64,000 nt of DNA from Streptomyces chryseus (GCF_014650755.1 NZ_BMVO01000010.1:62001-126000), one strand, 5' to 3'; shown: positions 1-8,681, counted from the first letter of the stretch. The notes: generated from the sequence alone by a model not told the origin. Translations and numbers: made by a program.

Positions 1-795
1 GTGAACCGCCCCGTCTACGAGCAGGCCGCCGCCTGGATCGCGGAGCGCTTCCGGGGCGCGCGGGGCGTACGCCGCGTCCTCGACATCGGCAGCGGCCCCG
101 GAGTGATCACCTGCATGCTCGCCGCGGCCTTCCCGGACGCGGAGATCGTGGCCGTCGACGGTACGCCGGCGCTGCTGGAGCGCACCCGGGCACGGGCGGA
201 GCGGGCCGGCGCGGGGGAGCGGGTGCGTACCGTCGTCGCCGAAGTACCGGACGGCATCGGGTCGTTGGGCGAGGCCGACCTGGTCTGGGCCGCCAACTCC
301 CTGCACCACGTCGGCGACCAGCGCGCGGCCCTCACCGGCCTCGCCGGGCTGCTGCGCCCGGGCGGCGCCCTGGCTCTCTTCGAAGGCGGCCTGCCGCAGC
401 GTCACCTGCCCCGCGACTTCGGGATCGGCATGCCGGGGCTGGAGGCGCGGCTGGAAGTCGTGGCGGGCGAGTGGTTCGCGCGGATGCGTGAGGAACTGCC
501 CGGAGCCAAGTCCGAGGTGGAGGACTGGCCGGCCCTGCTGACCGCCGCCGGACTGACCCCGGAGCCCGGCCGCTCCTTCCTGCTCGACCTGCCCGCGCCG
601 TTGGCGCCTCTCGGCCGCGAGATGGTCCTGAAGGTCTTCACGCGCTACCGGAGCGTGTACGCCGAAAGGCTGGCGGCCGAGGACGTCGCGACACTGGACC
701 GGCTGCTGGACGCGCGGGACCCGGCCGGACTCGCGCAGCGCCCCGACGTCTTCCTGCTGCGGGCGCGCACCCTGCACCTCGCGCACCGCGCCTGA
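1..795 (+). CDS. Class I SAM-dependent methyltransferase (5' end may lie outside the window)
   Basis: Predicted to transfer a methyl group from S-adenosylmethionine to an unknown acceptor. The Rossmann signature LDIGSGPG is near residue 27, an acidic residue follows strand 2 (AVDG), and ANSLHHVG near residue 98 is a typical motif IV. The C-terminal third carries the helical segment expected in small-molecule methyltransferases. The frame is open to the first base, and the GTG there follows no visible ribosome site. Related proteins often have extra N-terminal residues before the NRPVYEQ segment, so the gene probably begins upstream. It converges on the aldo/keto reductase across about 200 bp with no other gene. 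Class is clear; substrate is not. Confidence 0.8.
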   Translation: MNRPVYEQAAAWIAERFRGARGVRRVLDIGSGPGVITCMLAAAFPDAEIVAVDGTPALLERTRARAERAGAGERVRTVVAEVPDGIGSLGEADLVWAANSLHHVGDQRAALTGLAGLLRPGGALALFEGGLPQRHLPRDFGIGMPGLEARLEVVAGEWFARMREELPGAKSEVEDWPALLTAAGLTPEPGRSFLLDLPAPLAPLGREMVLKVFTRYRSVYAERLAAEDVATLDRLLDARDPAGLAQRPDVFLLRARTLHLAHRA

Positions 796-994
796 CGGCC
801 GCCTACGGGGTGACCACCGGATCCAACCGCCATCACTGGCCGGGGGAGTCGGTCCTTCACTCCTCCGGTCGGTCGGTCGTGGCACCGGCGGCCGGTGGGG
901 GTACGGGGCGGTCGCGCGCCGCCCGCACATGGCGGACGGCGCCGACCGGACCGAACCGGCCGGCGCCGCCGCGCCGTTGCTCGTGGTGTGCGGG

Positions 995-1831
995 TCAGGC
1001 GCCCGCGTCGAACGTCGCCGGGTCGGGCCCGAGACGCTTGCCCTCGTCCAGCGCGGCGAACGCCGCCAGGTCGTCGGCGTCCAGCTCGAAGTCGAACACG
1101 TCGATGTTCTCCTCGATCCGCGACGGCGTCACGGACTTCGGAATCACGACGTTGCCGGTCTGCAGGTGCCAGCGCAGCACCGCCTGGGCCGGGGTCTTGC
1201 CGTGCTTGCGTGCGACGGCGACGACCGTCGGCACGTCGAGCAGGCCCTTGCCCTGCCCCAGCGGCGACCACGCCTCGGTCGCGATGCCGTGCTGCGCGTG
1301 GAAGGCGCGGGACGCCGCCTGCTGGAGCTGCGGGTGGAGCTCGATCTGGTTGACCGCCGGGACCACCGAGGTCTCGCCGATCAGGCGCTCCAGGTGCTCG
1401 GGAAGGAAGTTGGAGACACCGATCGCCTTGGCGCGGCCGTCCGCGTAGATCTTCTCGAACGCCTTGTACGTGTCCACGTACGCGTCCTTGGACGGCAGCG
1501 GCCAGTGGATCAGGTACAGGTCGACGTAGTCGAGGCCGAGCTTCGACAGCGACTCGTCGAAGGCGCGCAGCGTGGAGTCGAACCCCTGCTCGGAGTTCCA
1601 GAGCTTCGTCGTGACGAACAGCTCTTCGCGGGCGACGCCGGAGGCGGCGATGGCCTTGCCCGTGCCGGTCTCGTTCTCGTAGATCGCGGCCGTGTCGATG
1701 GATCGGTAACCGGCCTGGATGGCGGTGTCGACGGCCTTCTCGGCCTCGTCGTCAGGCACCTGCCAAACGCCGAACCCCAGCTGGGGCATCTCGACGCCGT
1801 TGTTCAGGGTGAGGGAAGGGGCCTTGCTCAC
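995..1831 (-). CDS. Aldo/keto reductase, 2,5-diketo-gluconate reductase type
   Basis: Cytosolic NADPH-dependent carbonyl reductase, 278 aa, the usual length for bacterial AKR5-type enzymes. It has the family's N-terminal LGFGVWQV, the catalytic tetrad region (D in SIDTAAIYENE with its Tyr, the Lys in FVTTKLWN and the His in LIHWPLP), and the C-terminal cofactor loop VIPKSVTPSRIEEN. The GTG start at 1831 is chosen because AAGGA lies about 10 nt upstream and the protein then begins at the conserved SKAPSLTLNNG. The frame stays open far upstream, but that extension is arginine-rich and unlike the family. Physiological substrate unknown. Confidence 0.93.
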   Translation of the reverse strand: MSKAPSLTLNNGVEMPQLGFGVWQVPDDEAEKAVDTAIQAGYRSIDTAAIYENETGTGKAIAASGVAREELFVTTKLWNSEQGFDSTLRAFDESLSKLGLDYVDLYLIHWPLPSKDAYVDTYKAFEKIYADGRAKAIGVSNFLPEHLERLIGETSVVPAVNQIELHPQLQQAASRAFHAQHGIATEAWSPLGQGKGLLDVPTVVAVARKHGKTPAQAVLRWHLQTGNVVIPKSVTPSRIEENIDVFDFELDADDLAAFAALDEGKRLGPDPATFDAGA

Positions 1832-2049
1832 GAGCGATCGATCCTTACGTCGTCGGTTGGTACTCCCCGGGTCAACGATCACGGTGCCCCGCGCATTCCC
1901 GCGGTCCGGCCGGGATGTGCCCGCGCCGGCGGCCGGGTCCCGGTGCCGCGAGGCGACGCCGTGCGCGACGGGCGGCGCGGTCCTCCTCGGCGGCCAAGTG
2001 GCGCGCACGGAGGGTCGGTTGCCCGTCGTCCTCGCCGGCCCCGCGCGCA

Positions 2050-3873
2050 TCACCGGTACAGCGCGTCGACCTCCGCCCGGTACGCCGCCTCGATCGCCTT
2101 GCGCTTCAGCTTGAGCGAGGGCGTGAGCAGCCCGTGCTCCTCGCTGAACTGGTGGGCCAGTATCCGGAACGTACGGATCGACTCCGCCTGCGAGACCAGC
2201 GTGTTCGCCGCCACCACCGCGCGCCGCACCTCCGTCTCCAGGTCCGGGTCGCGCACCAGGTCGGCCGAGCGCAGCGGCGGTTTGTCGCGCATCTGCAGCC
2301 AGTGGTCCACGGCCTCCTGGTCGAGCGTGACGAGCGCGGCGATGTACGGCCTGTCGTTGCCGACGACGATGCACTGGGCCACCAGCGGATGCGCCCGCAC
2401 CCGTTCCTCCAGCCCGGCCGGCGACACGCTCTTGCCGCCCGACGTCACCAGGATCTCCTTCTTCCGCCCGGTGATCGTCAGATAGCCGTCCTCGTCCAGC
2501 GCGCCGATGTCCCCCGTGGCCAGCCAGCCGTCCCGCAGTACGGCGTCGGTGGACCTGGGGTCGTTGAGGTACCCGGAGAAGACCTGGCCGCCGCGCAGCA
2601 GGATCTCGCCGTCCTCGGCGATGTGCACGGTGGTGCCCGGGAGCGGCTGCCCCACCGTGCCGTAACGGGTGCGCTCGGGCGGGTTGGCGGTCGCGGCGGC
2701 CGTGGTCTCGGTCAGCCCGTACCCCTCGAAAACCGTCACGCCGGCGCCGGCGAAGAACAGGCCGAGCCGCCGGGCCATTCCCGATCCGCCGGACATCGCG
2801 TGCCGCACGCGGCCGCCCATGGCCTCGCGCACCTTCGCGTACACGGCCTTCTCGAAGAACTGGTGCTGGAGCCGCAGCGCGGCGGAAGGCCCGGGCCCGG
2901 TGCCGAACGCACGGTGCTCCTGCGCCTCGGCGTACCGCACCGCCACCTCGACGGCCTTGTCGAAGGGCCCGGCCCTCCCGTCGGCCTCGGCCTTGCGCCG
3001 GGCGCCGTGGAAGACCTTCTCGAAGATGTACGGCACGGCCAGGATGAACGTCGGCCGAAAGCTCACCAGGTCGGGCATGAGGGCGTGCGCCGCGAGCACC
3101 GGCTGGTGCCCCAGCTTGACCCGCCCCCGGACCGCCGCGACCTCGACCATGCGCCCGAAGACGTGGGCGAGCGGCAGGAAGAGCAGCGTCGCGGGCTCGT
3201 CGCCCGGTGTGGAACGGAACAGCGACTCCCAGCGGGCCAGCACGGTGTCGGTCTCGTACATGAAGTTCGCGTGCGTCAGCACACAGCCCTTGGACCGTCC
3301 CGTGGTCCCCGACGTATAGATCACGGTCGCCACGGAGTCGGGCGTCACCGCCCGCCGGTGGCGGTGCACCACGTCCTCGTCGAGATGCGCGCCCGCCCGG
3401 ACCAGTTCCGCCTCCGCGCCCGCGTCGAGCTGCCACAGGCGCCCCAGCATCGGCAGCCGGTCGACCACCGAGCCGATGGTCATCGCGTGGTCCTCGTGCT
3501 CGACCACGCAGGCCGTGACGCCGGCGTCGTGCAGGGTCCAGTACACCTGGTCCGCGGAGGCGGTGGGATAGATCGGGACGGGCTGGGCCCCGACCGTCCA
3601 CAGCGCGAAGTCGAAGAGCGTCCACTCGTACCGGGTGCGGGACATGATCGCGACCCGGTCGCCGAACCGTACGCCGTGCGCCAGCAGTCCCTTCGCGACG
3701 GCGAGCACCTGGTCGCGGAAGCGGACGGCCGACACGTCGTGCCACCCCCCGTCGTCGCCCTTGCGGGCGAGTACGACGCGGTGCGGGTCCTGCTCGGCGT
3801 GGTCGAAGACGACGTCCGCCAGCCCGCCGACCTGAGGCGCCGTCGCCATGGGTGGGACAGTGAACTCGCGCAA
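2050..3873 (-). CDS. Long-chain fatty acid-CoA ligase (AMP-dependent synthetase), FadD15-like
   Basis: Activates fatty acids to acyl-CoA through an acyl-adenylate, at the membrane or in the cytosol. The P-loop-like motif YTSGTTGRSKG, the GYGLTETT motif, the D of TGDIG and the C-terminal GRKKEI lysine hinge are all present, in the order and at the length (607 aa) typical of bacterial long-chain ligases. The TTG at 3873 is preferred because AAGGAG lies 7 nt upstream. A GTG 27 nt further out would leave that ribosome site inside the coding region. The gene is divergent from the SBF transporter, and the shared 345-bp upstream region holds a near-palindrome. Confidence 0.9.
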   Translation of the reverse strand: MREFTVPPMATAPQVGGLADVVFDHAEQDPHRVVLARKGDDGGWHDVSAVRFRDQVLAVAKGLLAHGVRFGDRVAIMSRTRYEWTLFDFALWTVGAQPVPIYPTASADQVYWTLHDAGVTACVVEHEDHAMTIGSVVDRLPMLGRLWQLDAGAEAELVRAGAHLDEDVVHRHRRAVTPDSVATVIYTSGTTGRSKGCVLTHANFMYETDTVLARWESLFRSTPGDEPATLLFLPLAHVFGRMVEVAAVRGRVKLGHQPVLAAHALMPDLVSFRPTFILAVPYIFEKVFHGARRKAEADGRAGPFDKAVEVAVRYAEAQEHRAFGTGPGPSAALRLQHQFFEKAVYAKVREAMGGRVRHAMSGGSGMARRLGLFFAGAGVTVFEGYGLTETTAAATANPPERTRYGTVGQPLPGTTVHIAEDGEILLRGGQVFSGYLNDPRSTDAVLRDGWLATGDIGALDEDGYLTITGRKKEILVTSGGKSVSPAGLEERVRAHPLVAQCIVVGNDRPYIAALVTLDQEAVDHWLQMRDKPPLRSADLVRDPDLETEVRRAVVAANTLVSQAESIRTFRILAHQFSEEHGLLTPSLKLKRKAIEAAYRAEVDALYR

Positions 3874-4218
3874 TGACCTGCTCCTTGTGACGCTCCGCAC
3901 AGCGCCGTGACGCTACCCCAAGCCTTCCGCGCGCGGCAGGGGGGCACGGATTACGAACTCCTGTGCATATACACAGCTCAACAGGCGATATGCGGTCACA
4001 TGGGGAAGGCCCGGGCGGTCTCCTGACCGTGGAGTAAGCACGGTGCGCGGAAATCTCCACGGAATCTGTACGCCCGCTTCCCATTCCGCGCGCCGCCTGC
4101 GTGCGGACGCCCGCGCACGGAATGCGGAATTCCCCGTGCCACGGTTCCCGTGGAACATGGGAGGACCCGCCGACCGCGCGCACGCGCCGACCGAGAGCAA
4201 GTGGAGCACCACGCCAGC
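3874..4218. promoter_or_regulatory. Divergent intergenic region between the acyl-CoA ligase and SBF transporter
   Basis: This 345-bp stretch has no convincing gene and should contain both promoters. The clearest element is the near-palindrome TGTGCATATACACA at 3962-3975 (12 of 14 symmetric positions). It fits the GTG-N6-CAC pattern of CRP-type operators and sits in an unusually AT-rich patch about 90 nt upstream of the ligase start. I see no convincing -35/-10 pair. Confidence 0.45.
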
Positions 4219-5277
4219 ATGAGCCGCCGCCCGTCGCAGATCCGGATGCCGTCCTGGCTGCCCCTCGACCCGTACATCCTCCTGCTGATCGGCACGGTCG
4301 TCCTCGCCACACTGCTGCCGGCGTCCGGCCAGGCCGCCCAGGCCGTCGGCGGGGCCTCGACCGGGGCCGTCGCGCTGCTGTTCTTCCTGTACGGCGCCCG
4401 GCTCTCCACCCGCGAGGCGCTGGACGGACTGCGCCACTGGCGGCTGCACCTGACGGTCCTCGTCTGCACGTTCGCGCTGTTCCCGCTGCTGGGACTCGCG
4501 GCGCGGGGCCTGGTGCCGTACGTCCTGACCCCCGAGCTGTACGGCGGCCTCCTCTTCCTCTGCCTCGTCCCCTCCACCATCCAGTCCTCGATCGCCTTCA
4601 CCTCGATCGCGCGCGGAAACGTTCCGGCGGCGATCTGCGCGGGCTCCTTCTCCAGCCTCGTCGGGATCGTCGCCACCCCGCTGCTCGCGGCCCTGCTGAT
4701 CGGCGGCGCGGCCGGCGGCTTCTCGGCGGACTCGGTGCTGAAGATCGTCCTGCAGCTCCTGGCGCCGTTCGTCGCGGGCCAGCTGCTGCGCCGGTGGGTC
4801 GGCGGCTTCCTGCTGCGGCACAAGAAGGCGCTGGGGTACGTGGACCGGGGATCGATCCTGCTCGTCGTCTACACCGCGTTCGGTCACGGGGTCACCGAGG
4901 GCATCTGGCAGCGGGTGAGCCCCGGCCGGCTCGGGGCGCTGCTCGGGGTGGAGGTCGTGCTGCTCGCCACGATGCTGGCGGTGAGCTGGTACGGGGCGCG
5001 GCGGCTCGGCTTCGACCGCGCCGACCGGATCGCGATCCAGTTCGCCGGATCGAAGAAGTCGCTGGCGGCGGGGCTGCCGATGGCGAGCGTGCTGTTCGGC
5101 GCGGAGGCGAGCCTGGCCGTACTGCCGCTGATGCTGTTCCACCAGATGCAGCTGATGGTGTGCGCGGTGCTCGCGAAGCGGCGCTCGCGCGACGGCGAGC
5201 AGCGGACCCGGGAAACGGGGCGTTCCGACTCCGGCACCGGCGCCGCGTGGCGCAGATCGAGCCCGACCGGCGTGTAA
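4219..5277 (+). CDS. SBF-type (bile acid:sodium symporter-like) transporter
   Basis: Integral membrane protein of 352 aa in the SBF-like/BASS superfamily. Hydrophobic segments begin with YILLLIGTVVLATLLPA near residue 15 and continue about ten times. Conserved family features are the polar patch LCLVPSTIQSSIAFTSIARGN and the late segment IQFAGSKKSLAAGLPMASVLF, which resemble the substrate- and ion-binding crossover regions of the fold. The ATG at 4219 is chosen because it immediately precedes the conserved RPSQIRMPSWLPLDPY segment; an ATG at 4150 would add a charged tail. Substrate is unknown; the SBF-like branch includes arsenite-like, organic-acid and bile-acid carriers. Confidence 0.85.
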   Translation: MSRRPSQIRMPSWLPLDPYILLLIGTVVLATLLPASGQAAQAVGGASTGAVALLFFLYGARLSTREALDGLRHWRLHLTVLVCTFALFPLLGLAARGLVPYVLTPELYGGLLFLCLVPSTIQSSIAFTSIARGNVPAAICAGSFSSLVGIVATPLLAALLIGGAAGGFSADSVLKIVLQLLAPFVAGQLLRRWVGGFLLRHKKALGYVDRGSILLVVYTAFGHGVTEGIWQRVSPGRLGALLGVEVVLLATMLAVSWYGARRLGFDRADRIAIQFAGSKKSLAAGLPMASVLFGAEASLAVLPLMLFHQMQLMVCAVLAKRRSRDGEQRTRETGRSDSGTGAAWRRSSPTGV

Positions 5278-5351
5278 GCCGGGGGCCCGAAGTGCCGGGG
5301 TGGGTCCGACGGGTGTGTGCGGCCGGGGAGCGCTGAGCCCGACCGGCGTGT
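5259..5351. repeat. 17-bp direct repeat at the 3' end of the transporter gene
   Basis: GAGCCCGACCGGCGTGT occurs at 5259-5275, spanning the transporter's last codons, and again at 5335-5351, 76 bp on. A stop follows each copy (TAA after the first, TGA after the second). This looks like a short tandem duplication of the gene's tail with an intervening degenerate copy near 5304. Confidence 0.7.
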
Positions 5352-5452
5352 GAAGGGGCCCGGATCGCCGCGAAGGGCCCCGGCCACAAACGTGACCAAC
5401 CCCTCCCGCCGGGCGCCGACGCCCCACCGCGCCCGGCTGGCAAGATCGTCAA

Positions 5453-5866
5453 GTGACTTCCGCGATACGTCCCTTCGGGCCCCGCCCCTGCGCCCTCACC
5501 GTGTGCCGAGGCTGCTGCTGCGGCGACGCCCGGAAGAACCCCGGCACGGACCACGAGGGCCAGCTGCGCCGTCTGCGCGACGCGGCCGCCGCGTCCGGCG
5601 GGCGGCTGCTCGTGCGTACCAGCGACTGCCTCGGCCCGTGCGGCCAGGCCAACGTCGTGGTCGTCCAGCCCTCCACGGAGGGCCGCCGCAGAGGCGGCCG
5701 CGCCGCCTGGGTCGGCTGGGCGCTGGACGACGACTGCACGGACGACATCCTCGCCTGGGTCGCGGCCGGCGGCCCCGGCGTCGCGAAACCCCCCGCCACC
5801 CTCGCGCTCCAGTTCATCCCGCCACCGGCCGAGGCCAGGCAGCGCGCCCGCCGCGGCAAGCGCTAG
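5453..5866 (+). CDS. Thioredoxin-like [2Fe-2S] ferredoxin domain protein
   Basis: Small cytosolic electron-transfer protein, 137 aa. The cysteine pattern of thioredoxin-like ferredoxins is visible: CRGCCCGD near residue 18 and SDCLGPCGQANVVVV near residue 57, which together can ligate one [2Fe-2S] cluster. The C-terminal part (WVGWALDDDCTDDILAWV) matches actinobacterial members. The GTG at 5453 is the plausible start; the ribosome site is weak. The gene converges on fdhD, and a strong hairpin separates them. The partner oxidoreductase is not evident; the nearby formate dehydrogenase is a relic. Confidence 0.85.
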   Translation: MTSAIRPFGPRPCALTVCRGCCCGDARKNPGTDHEGQLRRLRDAAAASGGRLLVRTSDCLGPCGQANVVVVQPSTEGRRRGGRAAWVGWALDDDCTDDILAWVAAGGPGVAKPPATLALQFIPPPAEARQRARRGKR

Positions 5867-5908
5867 CGCGGGTCCGGTCCGCGAGCGGAGAGGACCGGCG
5901 AGCGGAGA

Positions 5909-5947
5909 GGCCCGGCCGCGCAGGGGGCGCTCCCCGCCGGCCGGGCC
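5909..5947. terminator. Bidirectional hairpin terminator
   Basis: GGCCCGGCCG at 5909-5918 pairs with CGGCCGGGCC at 5938-5947 (10 bp), and the 19-nt loop can form a GGGG/CCCC inner stem. It lies between the convergent ferredoxin-like gene and fdhD. There is no U tract, as is usual for Streptomyces. Confidence 0.65.
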
Positions 5948-5970
5948 CGTATCCCGTGTCGCGGGGCGCG

Positions 5971-6810
5971 TCAGACCCCGGAGTGCAGGGCGATGCGCTC
6001 GTCGCCCGCGTACACGTTCATGTTGGGTCCGCGCAGGAAGCCGACCAGGGTCAGACCCGTCTCGGCCGCCAGGTCCACGGCCAGCGAGGAAGGCGCCGAG
6101 ACCGCCGCCAGCACCGGGATCCCGGCCATGACCGCCTTCTGCGCCAACTCGAACGAGGCCCGCCCCGAGACCAGCAGCACCGCCCGCGACAGCGGCAGGC
6201 GCCCGTCCGTGAGCGCCCGGCCCACGAGCTTGTCGACCGCGTTGTGCCGGCCCACGTCCTCCCGCACGTCGAGCAGTTCGCCCTCCTCCGAGAAGAGCGC
6301 CGCCGCGTGCAGACCCCCGGTCCTGTCGAACACCTGCTGCGCCGCGCGGAGCCGGTCGGGGAGGCCGGCGAGCAGTTCGGGCGTCAGACGGACCGGGGGA
6401 GTGTCGGCGATCGGGAAGCGGGCCGTGGTGCGGACCGCGTCCAGGCTGGCCTTGCCGCACAGGCCGCACGACGACGTCGTGTAGACGTTGCGCTCCAGGG
6501 TGATGTCGGGGACCGGGACGCCGGGGGCCAGCCGCACGTCCACCACGTTGTACGTGTTGGAACCGTCCGCCGTCGCCCCCGCGCAGTACACGATCGACCG
6601 CACCTCCTCGGCGGCGCCCAGCACTCCCTCGCTCACCAGGAACCCGGCCGCGAGCGCGAAGTCGTCGCCGGGCGTGCGCATGGTGATCGCGAGGGGCTTG
6701 CCGTTCAGGCGGATCTCCAGCGGCTCCTCGGCGACCAGCGTGTCCGGCCGGGTGCTCACCGCCCCGTCCCGGACGCGGATGACGCGGCGGCGCTCGGTGA
6801 CCCGTCCCAT
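5971..6810 (-). CDS. fdhD: Formate dehydrogenase accessory sulfurtransferase FdhD
   Basis: FdhD passes sulfur from a cysteine desulfurase to the bis-MGD cofactor of formate dehydrogenase before the cofactor is inserted. The 279-aa protein is full length and keeps the catalytic CGLCGKAS loop (CxxC, about residue 115), the DDFALAAGFLVSEG segment and the C-terminal DVGRHNAVDKLVG and SGRASFELAQKA motifs. It is last in a minus-strand series after panE and the degraded fdh genes, 42 bp beyond the relic's stop. It appears intact although its local client enzyme is destroyed, so it may serve another molybdoenzyme elsewhere or be at an early stage of decay. Confidence 0.95.
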   Translation of the reverse strand: MGRVTERRRVIRVRDGAVSTRPDTLVAEEPLEIRLNGKPLAITMRTPGDDFALAAGFLVSEGVLGAAEEVRSIVYCAGATADGSNTYNVVDVRLAPGVPVPDITLERNVYTTSSCGLCGKASLDAVRTTARFPIADTPPVRLTPELLAGLPDRLRAAQQVFDRTGGLHAAALFSEEGELLDVREDVGRHNAVDKLVGRALTDGRLPLSRAVLLVSGRASFELAQKAVMAGIPVLAAVSAPSSLAVDLAAETGLTLVGFLRGPNMNVYAGDERIALHSGV

Positions 6811-6852
6811 GGTGATCAGTCCGTTTCCTCGGGTTCTTCGTGATCCGCGCGG

Positions 6853-7720
6853 TCAGCGCTGCTGTACGTGCTGGTAGCCGAACCGGCCCTTGATGCACAG
6901 GTTGCCGTGGGTCACCGGGTTGTCGTGCGCCGAGGTGACCTTGACGATCTCATTGTCCTGCACGTGCAGGGTGAGGTTGCAGCCGACGCCGCAGTACGCG
7001 CACACCGAGTCCGTCAGCGGGGCGTCCTGCTCCACCGAGATGCGGGCGTCGAAGCCCCGGCCCGCGACGGCGATGGCGAAGGTGTTCTGCCACTGCTCCC
7101 CGCACGCGTCGACGCACTTGAGGCAGAGGATGCACTTGTCGTCGTCGCGGACGTAGAGCTCGTTGTCGATCCTCGCCTGCTCGCTGTCGGCCTCCGACTG
7201 GGCCGGGTTCTCGCCGATGCAGTAGACCGCCCGCAGCTCGCGGCTCTCCATCGCCTCGAACATCCCCGTCAGCGTCATGCCGTACCGGGGCTGGATGACC
7301 GTCTCCCAGGTACGTTCGAACTTGCCCCGCGCCACCGGGTCGAGGATGTCCTGGAAGCCGGGCAGCCGGTTCGGGATGGCGCCCATGTCGCCGCCGCCCT
7401 GGACGTTGTTCTGCCCGCGCAGCGGCTGCACGCCCGCGCCGTACCGTCCGCATCAGGATCAGGTCGGTGTGCTCCACCTCCTCGTACGACGAGGTGCCGC
7501 CGCCCGAGCCGAACGCCGCCGAGAGCCCGGCCACGCTCGGCGCGTGGCACGTCCGGTTGCACGAGTCGACGTTGCTGGTGCCCATGACCACCCGGGTGAA
7601 CTTCCGGGCGACGTAGTTCATCTCGTCCCAGCCCGCTCGGCGCAGGACAACCTCGGAGTCGCGGACGAGCGGGTGGGTCAGCCGTGCGTACTGCGTGGGC
7701 TGCCTGTCTTTCCTTTTCAC
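6853..7720 (-). pseudogene. Relic of formate dehydrogenase genes (fdhA fused to its [2Fe-2S]/[4Fe-4S] partner by deletions)
   Basis: Reading the minus strand from the GTG at 7720, which overlaps the panE stop as GTGA, the sequence begins like a molybdopterin formate dehydrogenase (KRKDRQPTQYARLTHPL) but jumps to an internal block (MNYVARKFTRVVMG) near 7624. It breaks frame near 7451, resumes with RGQNNVQGGGDMGAIPN, then near 7170 switches to a separate iron-sulfur protein (NELYVRDDDKCILC). Near 7005 it skips the second four-cysteine motif before ending in CAYCGVGC...CIKGRFGYQHVQQR at 6853. Intact homologues are, from memory, about 700 and 280 aa; only some 290 codons remain. No functional enzyme is expected. 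The 192-codon frame at 6853-7431 is a fragment, not a gene. Confidence 0.8.
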
Positions 7721-8637
7721 GGTGCGCTTCCGGACGAGGAGGAGGTCTGGGCCAGCAGGTCCGCCAGCGCGTGGATCGCGCGCAGCGTCGGTACGGGGGT
7801 GCCGGTCACGCCGGCGAGTTCGACGACGGCGGCGAGCAGGACGTCGAGTTCGAGCGGTTTGCCCTTCTCCAGATCCTGGAGGGTGGACGTCTTGTGGTCG
7901 CCGACGCGCTCGGCGCCCGTGATCCGCCGCTCCACGGAGATCCCGGGGCGGCAGCCCACCGCGGTGGCGACCGCCAGCGTCTCGCGCATCATCGACTCGA
8001 CGAGCGCGCGGGTGTCCGGATGGCGGCAGATCCAGATGTCGTTCCTGAGGTCCGGTTCCACGGGGCACTTCAGGCCGCCCGCCCGTATGGCCTCGCTGAA
8101 GTCGAGGCAGCGGCGGGAGACCTCACGGCCCGGCTCGCCGATGGAGAAGCGGGTGCCTTCCAGATGCCGTACGACACCGGGGGCCTCCAGTGCGGTGGCG
8201 GCGTACACGACGCACCCGATGGCGCGTGCCGGTGGCAGGGTCGCGCTGACCGTGCCCGCCGGGTCGACGCTCTCGATGCGGCGGCCGGCGTGCGGCCCCG
8301 GCAGGCCGTGGAAGGCCCTCCAGGGGATGCCGTTCTGGGCGGCGATGACCGCCGTCCGGTCGTGCAGCAGCGGGTGTACGAGCGGGCCCGACGCGGCGTA
8401 GGAGTTCGCCTTGAGGCCGAGGAAGACGTAGTCGACGGGCCCGACCTCGGCCGGGTCGTCCGTCGCGGCGGGCCGCGCGGTGAAGTCGCCGCGCGGGCTG
8501 AGCACCCGGACACCGTCCCGGCGCATGGCGGCGAGGTGCGGGCCACGGGCGATCAGATGGACCTCGGCGCCGGCGCGGTGCAGCGCGGCCCCGACATACG
8601 CGCCGATGGCTCCGGCGCCGACAACTGCGACTTTCAC
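7717..8637 (-). CDS. panE: 2-dehydropantoate 2-reductase family protein, probably inactivated by an internal deletion
   Basis: Ketopantoate reductases reduce 2-dehydropantoate to pantoate with NADPH for CoA synthesis. The N-terminal dinucleotide motif GAGAIGAYVG and the C-terminal KTSTLQDLEKGKPLELD helix are present. Between RNDIWI and CRHPDTR (near 8020), however, the segment that in this family holds the catalytic lysine and the Asn-rich NPLSALT helix is absent, about 22 residues. The protein is 306 aa and in frame, but should be inactive as a reductase. It is transcribed toward the fdh relic with a GTGA overlap, and its promoter region carries the probable GntR operator. Many Streptomyces have several PanE paralogues, so loss here need not cause auxotrophy. 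Confidence 0.8.
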   Translation of the reverse strand: MKVAVVGAGAIGAYVGAALHRAGAEVHLIARGPHLAAMRRDGVRVLSPRGDFTARPAATDDPAEVGPVDYVFLGLKANSYAASGPLVHPLLHDRTAVIAAQNGIPWRAFHGLPGPHAGRRIESVDPAGTVSATLPPARAIGCVVYAATALEAPGVVRHLEGTRFSIGEPGREVSRRCLDFSEAIRAGGLKCPVEPDLRNDIWICRHPDTRALVESMMRETLAVATAVGCRPGISVERRITGAERVGDHKTSTLQDLEKGKPLELDVLLAAVVELAGVTGTPVPTLRAIHALADLLAQTSSSSGSAP

Positions 8638-8681
8638 GGGGCTCTCCGATCGGTTGACGGACCGAGTGAGGGGGAGCGAGT

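Noticed and set aside
995..4312. A 1105-codon frame joining the aldo/keto reductase with DNA upstream
   Set aside because: Only the last 278 codons resemble a protein family; the rest is antisense or shifted to the acyl-CoA ligase gene.
6853..7431. An intact iron-sulfur oxidoreductase gene
   Set aside because: The frame starts in the middle of a molybdoenzyme block and changes to another protein; it is part of the relic.
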